A DNA stretch of 64,000 nt from Eudorina sp. 2006-703-Eu-15. Lineage: Eukaryota > Chlorophyta > Chlorophyceae > Chlamydomonadales > Volvocaceae. The stretch's first letter is position 1; each line of letters opens with the position of its first letter. Shown one piece after another: positions 22,226-33,200 of this stretch. The stretch is from NCBI GenBank assembly GCA_003117195.1, contig BDSI01000202.1:1-64000 (forward strand), written 5' to 3'. Position numbers and translations under genes: made by a program. The notes under the pieces are model-generated. The model worked only from the letters and a program-made list of their open reading frames with translations, ran no database searches and was not told where the DNA came from.

Positions 22226-25200
22226 ATGGTGCAGCTGGGCCAAGCAGTCAGCGTATCAGGTTTACTGCTATTCGGTACAACCACATCACTTCTCGCCAAA
22301 ATTGGTGCGTGGAATGCGCAAGGCAGTAAGGTAGCACGTTTCGGTCTCGCCCCTGATGGAGCCGCCCCCGCTTATGCACAGTATACGAGCTCAAGAGCGT
22401 TGGCAGGAATGGAGAATCTGATAAATACTTTCGTAAACCGTGGGCGATGACCTCTCTTATGTTCGTTGGTAAGTCCCTGTGCTGTGCTACGTGCTGCCTG
22501 GCTGCAGCTGTCTCGCCGGGAGAGACCAGGGTCTGTTGAAAGTTTGTGAGATCGGTAATGCGTTCAATGCATTTTCGTAGGGTATGGGGCTTACAAATTC
22601 CGTAACGGCCTTTGCAACACCTCACTACCTCTGTCCGTGTTCCCGAATTCGCCCGGCAGGAATGTCCTTCTGCCTGCCTCTGGCCTACTACCAGGAGCGC
22701 CGCGCCAAGAAGCGCTCCGCCGCCGAAGACCCCCTGCTGTCGTTTGATGTGGGTCGGCCATCACAGCTTCGATCCGTTACGTCGGGAAGTGACGGGGCTG
22801 AGCGGGCTCACCAAGCCGCAGGCAGCGCCCGCTTAACCACGTTACCTTCCCACTGCAATAAGGCGGCTTCCCTCCTGAAAGCATCCACGCGCAAAACACC
22901 CTCCCCACGGGGCCTTCGGCTTCCCGAACGTGGCGCCCCAGCCGTGGGAACTTCAGTTATTCATGCGAACCAATCTACACCCACCCACCCACCTACCCGC
23001 ACACGCGTGCATTACAATGCTAGCAAACTACCCCGTCGTGATGCCGTGGAACTAACCCTGGCTTTGGTGATACGGCGCGAAGCTCCCGTACTAACTGCCA
23101 GTGTGTAATGCCGCGGTTCTGCAACCCCCCCACCCCTCCCCACCCCAGGACCACCACCATGTGTCCGGCAAGCGGTCCCACCTGAAGGAGGTGGCGCTGC
23201 TGGCCATCCCCACCGCCTTCGACCTGGTTGCCACGGTGCTCATGAACATCGGCCTGCTCTACGTCACCGCGTCCGTGTACCAGATGATGAGGGGCGCCGA
23301 GATGCTGTTCGCGGCCGCCTTCGCTATCACCTTTCTGGGCCGGCGGCTCAACCGCTACCACGCGATGGGGATCATCTGCTGCGTGGTGAGAGCACGCCGC
23401 ACCTCCCAACCCAATCCCCAACAACCAAACCACCCAAACCACCTCCGAGACTATCTCCCAAACCCACACCCCGTATCCTAAACCACATCCGAAACCCACA
23501 TCCCGAACCCACATCTCAAATCACCTTGCAAGTCACCACTTCGAACTCTGCACCCCTTTTCCGCCCCCCTCCGCTATGCCTCCCCCCTATTCCCCTGGGG
23601 CAGGTGGGCATCACGCTGGTGGGCACCTCAAGCATCCTGTCCGGGGAGGGCAGCTCCACCCGCCGGGTCACCACGGAGGAGATGCTGCTGGGCATGGGCC
23701 TCATCATCACCTCGCAGGTGGGCCGGCAGGGGGGGGGCCGGCGGGTGAAGTCCGCGGCCGTATGGGCGCGTCTGCGCCTCTGGTCATATTCTCTTCCCAC
23801 CTCTCCTTGCCCTACAGCCTACACCCCCAACCCTAAAACACCCCTGCCCGCCGCTGTCCAGGCGGTGCAAGCCGCTCAGCTAACGTTCGAGGATTTCTTC
23901 ATGGCCGACCTGAACATCCCCGGAGTCAAGATCGTGGGGTACGAGGGCCTGCTGGGAGCGGTGGGCACCCTGGCCATCATGATGCCCATCGCCTACTATG
24001 CGCCCGGTGGGTTCCACGTGGCGGGGGCTGGGCCGGGGGCGGGGCCCTGGGCTGGATGGCGCTGGGGCGGGCTGGGTGGGCCGGGGGCGGGGCGGGCTGG
24101 GTGGGCCGGGGCTGGCTGGCTTGGCAGGTGGGTGGGTGGGTGGGCGGGGCTGGGAAGGGATTGCATGGGCGGGGGCGGGGAGAGGGGGCGGGGAGAGGGG
24201 CGGGGAGCCCACCGGTTGGGCTCCCCGGGGTGTGTGTTTGGAAGAGCAGTCAGGACCCGCGGTGGAGCTTGGGTGGGTGTGTGATTCTTTGCGTCCTCTC
24301 TCGGCTGGCAGCTCGCCCAGCAAGCTGTGCCTACCCTTCCGCACTTGCTGCATCACGGTTTCTTGTACTGCTGGTAACTTGTGCACAATCATCCATTTAA
24401 TCCCCCCCTGATCCTCCTTTCCTGCACCCGATCCCCTCCCCTTTTGCTCTGGCAGCAGCAGCGCAGTATACATATGTCTGCCAATTTCCTATCCCCTCCC
24501 CTTCCCCCTCCCTCCCTCAGGTGTGGAGGGCGAGGGCATCCACGAGGACTTCCTGGACACCCTGGCGGTGAGGCCCCCGCGGGGTCACTGGGCAGCCGTG
24601 AAGCCGTGAAGTCGGGGCGAGCGGCGGCCCCGGCAGATCAGGCTGGGGGCCCGGGGGCCCCGGCAGATCAGGCTGGGGGCCCGGGGGCCCCGGCAGATCA
24701 GGCTGGGGGCCCGGGGGCCCCGGCAGATCAGGCTGGGGGCCCGGGGGCCCCGGCAGATCAGGCTGGGGGCCCGGGGCCCGGCAGATCAGGCTGGGGGCCG
24801 GGGGCCCCGGCAGATCAGGCTGGGGGCCCGGGGGTCCCGGCAGATCAGGCTGGGGGCCCGGGGGCCCCGGCAGATCAGGCTGGGGGCCCGGGGGCCCCGG
24901 CAGATCAGGCTGGGGGCCCGGCGGCCCCGGCAGATCAGGCTGGGGGCCCGGGGGCCCCGGCAGATCAGGCTGGGGGCCCGGGGGCCCCGGCAGATCAGGC
25001 TGGGGGCCCGGGGGCCCCGGCAGATCAGGCTGGGGGCCCGGGGGCCCCGGCAGATCAGGCTGGGGGCCCGGGGGCCCCGGCAGATCAGGGGATCACGGGG
25101 TTCCCATGGGGGCCTTCACCTGAGCGGTGCGCATCCATGGTATAGCCGTCCGTGGTACAGCTACTGTTGTCCAGTTAGTCGGGGGGATGCAGCTTGGGGC

Positions 25201-28081
25201 CCGGGGGGCCCCTGGGGGTGGTAGGTAGGGGCCCCTGGGTCGGCAGCTCCGGCCCCCGGCCCGGCGGTAGCCAACGTTTTGTGGGCATCAGAGCTCTCTC
25301 TTCCGCAGCATTCCACCGTGCAGAGAGGGACATTCGTCAGCCCTTCAGTTTCCCCTCTGGCCTTTACCGCGTCTCACCTCCCTCACCTCTCGCCTCCATT
25401 CGCATCGCTCCCTCGAACTCATTTCCCCTGCCCGCCTGAACCCTTCTCCCGTCCCCCGTCCCGCTCCTGGCGACCCGCTCCTGGCGACCCGCTCCTGGCG
25501 ATTTCCTATTATCCCCGGCCCCCCTTGCCCTCCCCCCTACAATTTCCTATGTTGCCCCCTACCCTCCCCCTTCTCGCCCCCCCAGCTGATCGGCCACTCG
25601 CGGGTGCTCCAGGTGGTGTTGGCAGTGGACATGGCTGCGCTGCTGATGTACAACGTGTCGGGCATGGCGGTGACGGGCCACCTGGGGGCGGTGTTCCGGA
25701 CGGTGCTGGAGACTATGCGCACGCTCTTCGTGTGGCTGGTGAGGGGCGCCGCGGGAGATCGGGGTGTTGCTGCTGGGGGGGGGGTTGGGCTTGGGGTTGG
25801 GGTGGCGAGGGGTGTTGCTGCCGGGCTAGGGGTTCGGGTTGAGTATGGTGTTGTTGCCGGAATTGGGCTTGGGCTTGGTGTTGGGGTGGAGGGCCTGAAG
25901 GCGTCGGAGTGGCTTTCTGTGGCGGGTGAGGGCCGCGTCGGATGGCGGGGCGGGGCAGGGGGCACCGGCCGCGCGAACCCGTGGGGAAGGTGGGGCGGTG
26001 GGGCTGCCGGGGGGCGGTGGGGCTGCCGGGGGGCGGTGGGGCTGCCGGGGGGCGGCTAGGGGGCGCCTGGCGTTGTGCACGATGTGGAGGGGTTGGCGGG
26101 AAGGGTTGCCCTCGGGCTCGGGTTGAAGGGTTTCAGCGTCTTCGAGACGCACTTGCGGAGTTCTTTGCTGCAATGCAGTCCGGGAGCGGAGCCAGGCCTT
26201 GATCGGATCGCTGCTCCTCGGGATTGCGGCGGGGCGGGGACTACCTTTTCTTAACCCACCCCCCACCCCCCAATTTCCTCTACACCCCCCACCCCGCCCA
26301 GGGGTTGGGAAGGCCGTGCTCGCTGCCCGCGGACCTTTTTCCATTTTTAAATCCTTGCTCTGGACGCTGCCCTTTCCAACCTCCGTGCCGTTTCTGTGCC
26401 ATTGAACAGGTGGACCTGGGTCTGTTCTACGCGCACACGGGGCTGGGGGAGAAGTGGACGAGCTACTCGTGGATCCAGTTGGCGGGGTTCGTGGTGCTGG
26501 TGGCGGGCACCCTGGTGTACAGGTGGGGGGAGGGCAGGGGAGGGGACAGGGAGGGGAGGGGACTGTGGGGGCGGTTGGTGGCGATCCGGCTCAGCGCATC
26601 CGACCATGGCAACGGCATCGGACAGCGGCAATGTACGGATACGGAATTGCGGCCAGCAGCAGCCCTCCGAGTTTCTAAGCGCGCACCCTTGCAGTTTCAC
26701 CACCAAACCGACCAACCAACCAACCAATCGATCACCCAACCTATATGGGAGGGTGGGACCATCTCATCTCCCAACAAACGTCCCGCGGTCCTGGAGCTGT
26801 CCGTGGAAATGTGGATGCAACCCCCACCACCGGTCTCTGCTAGCTGCTAGCAGTCAGATGTTCGCGTGTTAGTCGGCGTTTTTCCACAGTGAGTCATTCA
26901 GTAAACCCATTCCCGACACCTCCTAACCTCCCCCCCCAGGCAAGGCGACCACGAGGCCAACCGGCGGCTGCTGGAGGAGGCCCTGGCGCTGCGGAGCGCG
27001 GAGGCGCCGCCGGAGGTTGAGGCGGCGGAGGCGGGGGCGGGGGCGGGGGCCCCGTACGGCAGCAGCAACAGCGCGGCGGCGCCGCTGCTGACGCCGTCGT
27101 CCCACCAGGCCGCGAGCTCTCCGATGGCGATGGCGGGGTACGGCTACACGACGACGCAGCCGATCGACGCGGTGGGGACCCCGACCCGGGGGTCGTTCAG
27201 GGCCAGCCAGACCATCGTATCCGGGTCGTACAGCCGGTACGTACGGGCGGGCGGGGCCGGACCGGGCCGGGCCTGGGGGAGGGCCGTGAAGCTGGAGCTT
27301 GGGGCTTACCACCTACCACCACCCGCTCGCCATCCCGGCCACGTCAGAAGTTTCAAGCCCCAAGGATGGGGAGCGGGTTACGAAATATGAGTCTTTGAAC
27401 AATGGAACCGTCTTGGTGGCCGTTTTGAGGGACGCGGGGGGCCTCGAGGTGACGAAGGGCGGCCGAGGGGGAGGCCAGCCGGGTACCTGAGGGAGCGGCC
27501 TGATCTGGCTGGCGATGGAGGGGCACACTGGGAGGGCGGCGGATGGCCTGATGTGGCGATGGAGGGGGACAGGGGGGGGGGCGGGTGGACTGGGGGCCGG
27601 CGACGACGACGACGACGTGTGCACGATGGTGTTCTGCTAGATAGGCAAAGGGTGCAACGGGGGCCCAGGACTAAGACCGCGCTGCACTGATCCGATGAGG
27701 AAGGGTCGTCCAGTCCAGAGGTTAGATGCTGAGGAATCAGTTGCCGAGGAATAGCGACCTCGGACCCTAGATTTCAGACCGCAAACTGGCAACCCAAGCA
27801 ACACAGGGGCACGATCAATTGGCGATGGCAGGGACCGGCTACTCTCATACCGTATTCCTGGGCACATTACCACACCTCCTGACCCGCAACCTCCCCCCGC
27901 CCCCGCCTCGTGGCCCCTGTCGGCTCTCTGGCGACTCCGTTGTACGGCGGCCTCGCCGTACTCATGTACCGTTCCTGCCCCCAGCTCGCTCCACGCCGCC
28001 GGCTCCTACCTGAGTCGCTCCCCTTTGGCTCATCGCGTGGTGGGGCAGCCGCACCCCAGCCATGGCGGCCAGGACGAGTGA
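22226..28081 (+). CDS. SLC35F6: SLC35F6-type drug/metabolite transporter
   Basis: Eleven exons join in phase: 22226-22304, 22382-22468, 22660-22748, 23149-23385, 23604-23717, 23862-24006, 24521-24567, 25586-25738, 26410-26522, 26940-27236, 27985-28081. The result is 485 aa ending in TGA. It is a multi-pass membrane protein of the drug/metabolite transporter superfamily. Landmarks are a first membrane helix (VSVSGLLLFGTTTSLLAKI), FRKPWAMTSLMFVGMSFCLP, a second-helix region AIPTAFDLVATVLMNIGLLY, the family signature SVYQMMRGAEMLFAAAFA with FLGRRL, KIVGYEGLLGAVGTLAIM, YNVSGMAVTGHLGAVFRTV and a final helix GFVVLVAGTLVYR. The hydrophilic C-terminal tail (about 130 aa) is longer than in animal SLC35F6. 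Homologues sit in lysosomal or mitochondrial membranes; the substrate is not established. The start ATG is the only one that gives the first helix. Confidence 0.93.
24628..25095 (+). repeat. 30-bp GC-rich minisatellite in intron 7 of the SLC35F6 gene
   Basis: About 16 units of CGGCAGATCAGGCTGGGGGC plus CCGGGGGCCC follow one another, mostly at a 30-bp period with a few 1-2 bp deletions. The array is open in one plus frame (APADQAGGPG decapeptides) but lies between a good donor at 24568 and a good acceptor at 25585. It is therefore intronic. Confidence 0.95.
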
Positions 28082-29348
28082 GGTCACGCCGAGGGCCGGG
28101 GGGACGTACGGACGTACGGCAGGATCCCGGGGAGCTCCAGGGAGGGATCTGAGATCTGAGAGAGGGGGGCGACCCCGCGCACAGACGAAGCGAGGGGTTG
28201 GCGGCGCGCGCAGGCGGAGCGGGCGAGATCGCCAATGTTTGTATCTTATCTATATGTTTGTGCTGTCCTGTGCTGTGCTGTCCTGTGCTGTGCTGTCCTG
28301 TCCTGCGCGGCAGTGCCAGCCGCGCGCCCTACCTTGTTCTTCAGACGCCGGAATGGTGCTGAGGTGGTGGCGAGATGGCGGTGGGGCAGGAGGGGGGGAG
28401 TAAGGGGATTGAAATGAAGAACAAGCCCAGCACAAGGGCGCAGCAGTTGGTGAAGGGGGTAGGCCGTACCAGGGGACAGGAGGTCCAGGCGGAGTGGCTG
28501 GGGGCCCGCCACGAGTTTTTGTAGGGGGAGTTAAAAAGAAACAGCCGGGACTGGGGCGCGGTTCTCAATCGATCGACTTGGTTGCGGAGGTACGTCGACA
28601 CCACCTTGCAGTGAACCTCGCACTCGGGAGGCCATGCTTGTGATGGCTACACCGGGATTTTGGTGCCTTGGTTGCGGCGGCAGCAGCAGCACAGCAGCAG
28701 CACAGCAGCAGCAGCGGCGGGAGCACCAGCAGTACCACCACCACTGGCAGGCGGCGCCGCGCCGCCGAGTGCTAGGGCAGCCCAGCAACCAAACCCGGCC
28801 CTGAAGACAATCTCGCCCAACCTTCCCGACGTAAACTGATACTCCTCGAATCTCGATGCCTCGCACGTGTGCTTTACTCGTCACGTGAGCTCGTGTGGGC
28901 CGCAGCTGAGTGGGAACTGAAGGGGACGAGAGGAGCGGGCCGCTAGCGGTTAGCTGGTGTGGGGGTGGTAGTGGTGGTGGTGGTGGTGGCGGTGGTGGTG
29001 GTGGCCGTGTGGTGCGGGTGTGAGGGGTTGGGAGCGGAGTTTTCGGGAACGGTGGGTCTCGTGCGATATCGCAGCAGGTTTCGGGATGGTGGGTGTGGGG
29101 GGCCGCCTGTGCAGGTGGTGGCGCGCGGGAGGAGGGGCCGCAGGATGCAGGCACGGCAGCGGCCAATCGTTTTTCGTGTTACAACTGACAACCCGTTCCG
29201 GATTGTATCCGGCTGCTCTCTGTGGCGTGAGTCGTGGCGCGAGACTGTGTCAACGTACGGCACAAAACAGGTGCCAGACACGAGGCAGGCGTATCTTCCT
29301 TATCGCTCCTATGTGACGAGTTCAGGCTGCGAACAGCATGGTGTGTAA
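28082..29348 (+). other. 3' UTR of the SLC35F6 gene
   Basis: This runs from the stop codon to the first plus-strand TGTAA. It contains CTGTGCTGTC repeats (about 28262-28310), CAGCAGCAG runs (about 28680-28720) and GTG triplets (about 28965-29005). No overlapping gene is supported. Confidence 0.5.
29344..29348 (+). terminator. TGTAA polyadenylation signal
   Basis: First plus-strand TGTAA behind the SLC35F6 stop codon, 1263 bp downstream. The 3' UTR would be long but not unusual for this group. Confidence 0.5.
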
Positions 29349-30259
29349 TTTAAAGACCAAGGCGCGAGGCATCGAGTCAGGTCCAATTGAAGTCTGTCGA
29401 AGAGGGTCGAAGGAAACAGGAGGGTCACGGCGTTTCCCCAGTCAGTTGCACAATGCACATCAACGGGTTTAAGGCCGCTCTCATCAGACGTGTGCCGAGC
29501 AGGTGGTGTGTGTGTGCAGCCCGTTGGACCGAACAAATATCGATGTCACCATGTGAAACTTGGTATTCGTGTATCGCACCTGACGGCATCGTTCATCTGG
29601 GAGGGTGGCAGCCCGACCGCGCACAGCATACTGTGTCAAAAGGTGAGATGCGGTGAGATTGACTGCCGTAGACCAAATGTTCGTACCCTCCTCCTCAGCA
29701 TGGGCAACGATACGATCCCACAAGTGCAGCACCGTTGATAATTTCTGCGGCCTGCTGTCGCTGTTTGAGCCGTTAAAACGGGGAACACTCTGAAAGCTGT
29801 ATCGGTCAACTGAACCTGAAATGACCACAACTGTTTGAACTTCGGATCTGTGTGAACTAAGATATTACCTTGTGTCATTACTTAAACTCCTGTCATACCT
29901 GCAGAGTAGTATAACAGTTGCTTTTTCCAGCCGGTTTCGTGGTCAAGTTTTCCCTGTGCGCCTGATCATCGGCTCGGTCTCAGATGTAGCTGCTTAATCA
30001 TCATAAGCAAAATTGATGCAGTATGACAGCGTTTGTGGCTTGGAAGGCATGGGGCACCTTAAGGATGACCTCAGTTTTGCCGGCGGCAACCAAGGATGGC
30101 TTGCGGCGTTTTGGGCAACAGCAAAGGATGAAGTCATAAGTGCACCTCTTCGCACACGACAGCTTTCCGGCTGATCCTGGCGTCTTCGCGCAGAAGTTGC
30201 TTGTTCAACGGTCAACCAACCCGTTCAGCGGCAAGCCCAATCCCAGCCAGCAACCCAAG
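29349..30259 (+). promoter_or_regulatory. Upstream region of the OPR/RAP gene
   Basis: About 0.9 kb without a convincing gene, AT-richer than the exons, so it probably holds the promoter and 5' UTR of the gene starting at 30260. A four-codon upstream ORF (ATG AAG TCA TAA) begins at 30128, shortly before the main frame. Confidence 0.45.
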
Positions 30260-33200
30260 ATGATCCAGCCTTCACTTCGCGTAATTGGTTGGACCCCCCG
30301 GATGCCTCGGCCAGGCGATGGGGCAATGGCGGTGGCACACAATGCTGGACAGCCTGCCAACGACTGGCGATTGTTTCTGGGCATGGACAGCACCTCAGCC
30401 GCAACCCTTGGATACCCAGCGGGAAATCCGCGCGCGGCACTCAACACGGTGCAGCCGATGACGTGGCGATGGACCAGCGTCCGTTGTCGATCTGCAGTCC
30501 GTGCCCCCCTCATCTCGGTGGCATCGGCTGCCGGCGCCGCAACCAACAGCGGCCTGGACGGCGTTCGTGGCGATACCGGAGCGCCCAAGCAGCAGCCGTC
30601 GGAGCAGAAACAGCGCAAGCGAAAGGCAGCTGGCGAGGCAAGAATAGACATCGATGAGCCCGGCGGGAAGGAGTCAGGCCCGGCTGCCACGGGTAGGGAC
30701 ACACAGCCGCGCGGCAATGCCACCACAGACGGCCGTCGCCGTCGTATCGCCGCTGCCGGACCGGGCAGTCCGCAACCCCGGCAGGACGCCGCAGGCGACG
30801 CCCGCCAAGCAGACTCACGGGGCGGCGGCGCCGGACGCGGCAGCACCAGCGGCGTTGGCAGAAACAGCACCAGCGGCGCTGGAAATGCGCGCAGGTATGG
30901 CGGTGATGGCGATGGTGGTGGCGGTGCTGAGAACAATAAAGACAGCCGTGACGCCAGCATGACGACGACATCGAGGGATGCACAAGGCCGAGCAGGCACA
31001 GGCAAGGCAGCCAGGCAGGGGCCACAAAGGGGCGGCGGCGGCGACTCGAAGGGCCGTCTCAGCTCCGACGGGGCATCTGGCGGCGGCGGCATCAGCGCCG
31101 GAGGGGACAGCAGCCCAGCCAGCCCTGAGACTGGCGGCGCGGGTGGGGTCCTTCATGGCCGCGCAGATCCGAGGACGGCGCGAAGGGGCCGGGCTGCTGG
31201 TCTGCTGACTGGCAGGGATCGCGTGACTGGCAGCGGCGGCGTTGCAGGTGACGAGGGCGGGCAGGCCAGCAGCGGCAGCAGCGCTCGTGATGGAACTCGC
31301 AGTGGCAGCGGCAGTGGCAGTGGGAGCGACAATCATGCAGGTGGCCGCGCGGGCAGCTCCGCGGGCAGTCGCAGTAGTAGCACTAGCATTCACGATAGCA
31401 GCAGCAGCAGCAGCGGGAGCAGTCGATCTGGAAGCGGTGAGGACCGCAGCGCCGGTGGCAGGAATGACGCCAACGGGAGCAGCAGCGCCGGAACCGGAGC
31501 GCGCAAGGACGGCGACGCTGCGATGGCCGACCCAGGCCCCAATGGCGCAGCCGCAGCTGCCAAGAGAGAGCGCCCGAGGGCTGGAGCAGGTGAACAGCCC
31601 GTTGAAGGCCACGGCAGCCGCAACGCTGGTGGCGACGGCGACAGTCACGATGTTCGCGGACGCACCAAGCAGGTTTCTGACGCTGGGACCTCTACCCCGG
31701 AAGGCCCAGGAGCTGTTTCCCGTTTGGCCAAACGCAGCGGCAACCACAAGGGCGTCAGTAGTGGCAGAAACGGCGGCAACAGCAGCAGAGGAAGCGGTGG
31801 CGGTGGCGACCGCAGCAGCAGAGGAGGCGCGGGCAGCAGCACGGGCACAAGCAGTGACCGCAATCACGCCGCGGCGTCACCTGGTGGTGCGTCGCAGAAG
31901 CCACCGCTGCCCAAGTCGCCGCACCAGTCGCAGGGCCGACAGCAGCAACAGCAGAAGCCTGGCCAACAGCAGCAGCAGAAGCCGCGCCAACAGCAGCAGA
32001 AGCAGAAGCCTCACCAACAGCAGAAGCAGGGCTCGCCGCAGTCTAGGCAGCAGCGATCTGCGGGCGGCGGCGCCGGCGGCGGCGACGCCCGGGAGCGAAT
32101 CAACCCCTGGTGGGTGCACTGCACCTCGGTGGACATGGCGGCCCAGTACCCGGACCTGGCCTCCTTCGCTGCCGGGGTCCGGTCGGAGGCGCGATCCTGG
32201 CACCCTCTGCAGATCAGCGCGGCACTCAACTACGTGGGCAAGGTAGGGCCGTGAACCACGGGCGGGTAGTTTAGTTGGGTGGGTGGGGGTAGTTGGATGA
32301 TAGAAAAGCAATGATTTTTCGCGATTCCGCTTTCGTCTTTATGCTGACAAGGGGGGGTGTAGTAGGGTGGGTGGTGGGGTGGGGGTTAAGGTGAGGGATT
32401 TTTTGGGGGTGGGGAGGGGTCCCACAGGAAAGGCCAAGGACAAACCCGTGGGTGCGTGGGTTGAAAAGAAAACCCAAACACAGGAACGCACCTGGTGGAT
32501 GGGCGGGTGGGCGGCAACGGGAGGGGGCTGAGGTCGTTTCGTGGAGAGATTGGGCGGTTCGGTAGTCGCCATGCGGTGCCAGTCTCGGCCGGTCGGCGAA
32601 TCCGTGGGTGCCCCTCTCGGCGGCTGGCGGCCGGGGGCACCCCTGCAGGCGGTGGGTGTATACCCCCGCAGGCGATGGGTGTACCCGGTTCCGTTGGTTG
32701 AACCCATCTTATCCAACCCCTCTGCGAGCGCGCCGTCCGTATTGGGATCCTTACGTGGGTGTGCTCGGCCGTCACCGTGGTCCAACGCCTCGCAACCACA
32801 CGGCAGAATTGTACGGCAACACTGCGACACTGCTGTGTACGGCGCCCCCGCCCCCCCTGAACAGGAGCTGGTCGACGGTCAGCGAGAGTCATACGCCGGG
32901 GGGGACCGGCGGGCCGGTGCGGGCGAGGAGGCGGGGGCGGGGGCGCAGGACCGGGGGCGCATCCTCCACGAGACGTTGGACACGCTGTACGACGCGTTCA
33001 CGCCGTACATCAAGAGCATCATGCACTCGCGGTACGTCGTCAACGCGCTGTGGGTATGCGCCCGGACGGGCAACTGGGGCCGGCGGGGCAGCTCTTTCGT
33101 GCCGGCGCTGCTGCGGCGGCTGCGGCACGACGAGTACTCTATGCTGCGGCGGGCCAACGGGCAGTCCCACGGTAACCTGTGGTGGGCGCTCTCACAGTAT

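Noticed and set aside
24628..25095. CRISPR-like regular repeats
   Set aside because: The units are head-to-tail without unique spacers and lie in a eukaryotic intron. The same applies to 11361-11527 and 62999-63432.
24381..25145. 254-codon frame of APADQAGGPG repeats
   Set aside because: It is a minisatellite between a sound donor (24568) and acceptor (25585) of the transporter gene.
30815..31867. 350-codon minus-strand frame rich in Ala
   Set aside because: It is the antisense shadow of the Ser/Gly-rich first exon of the OPR/RAP gene.
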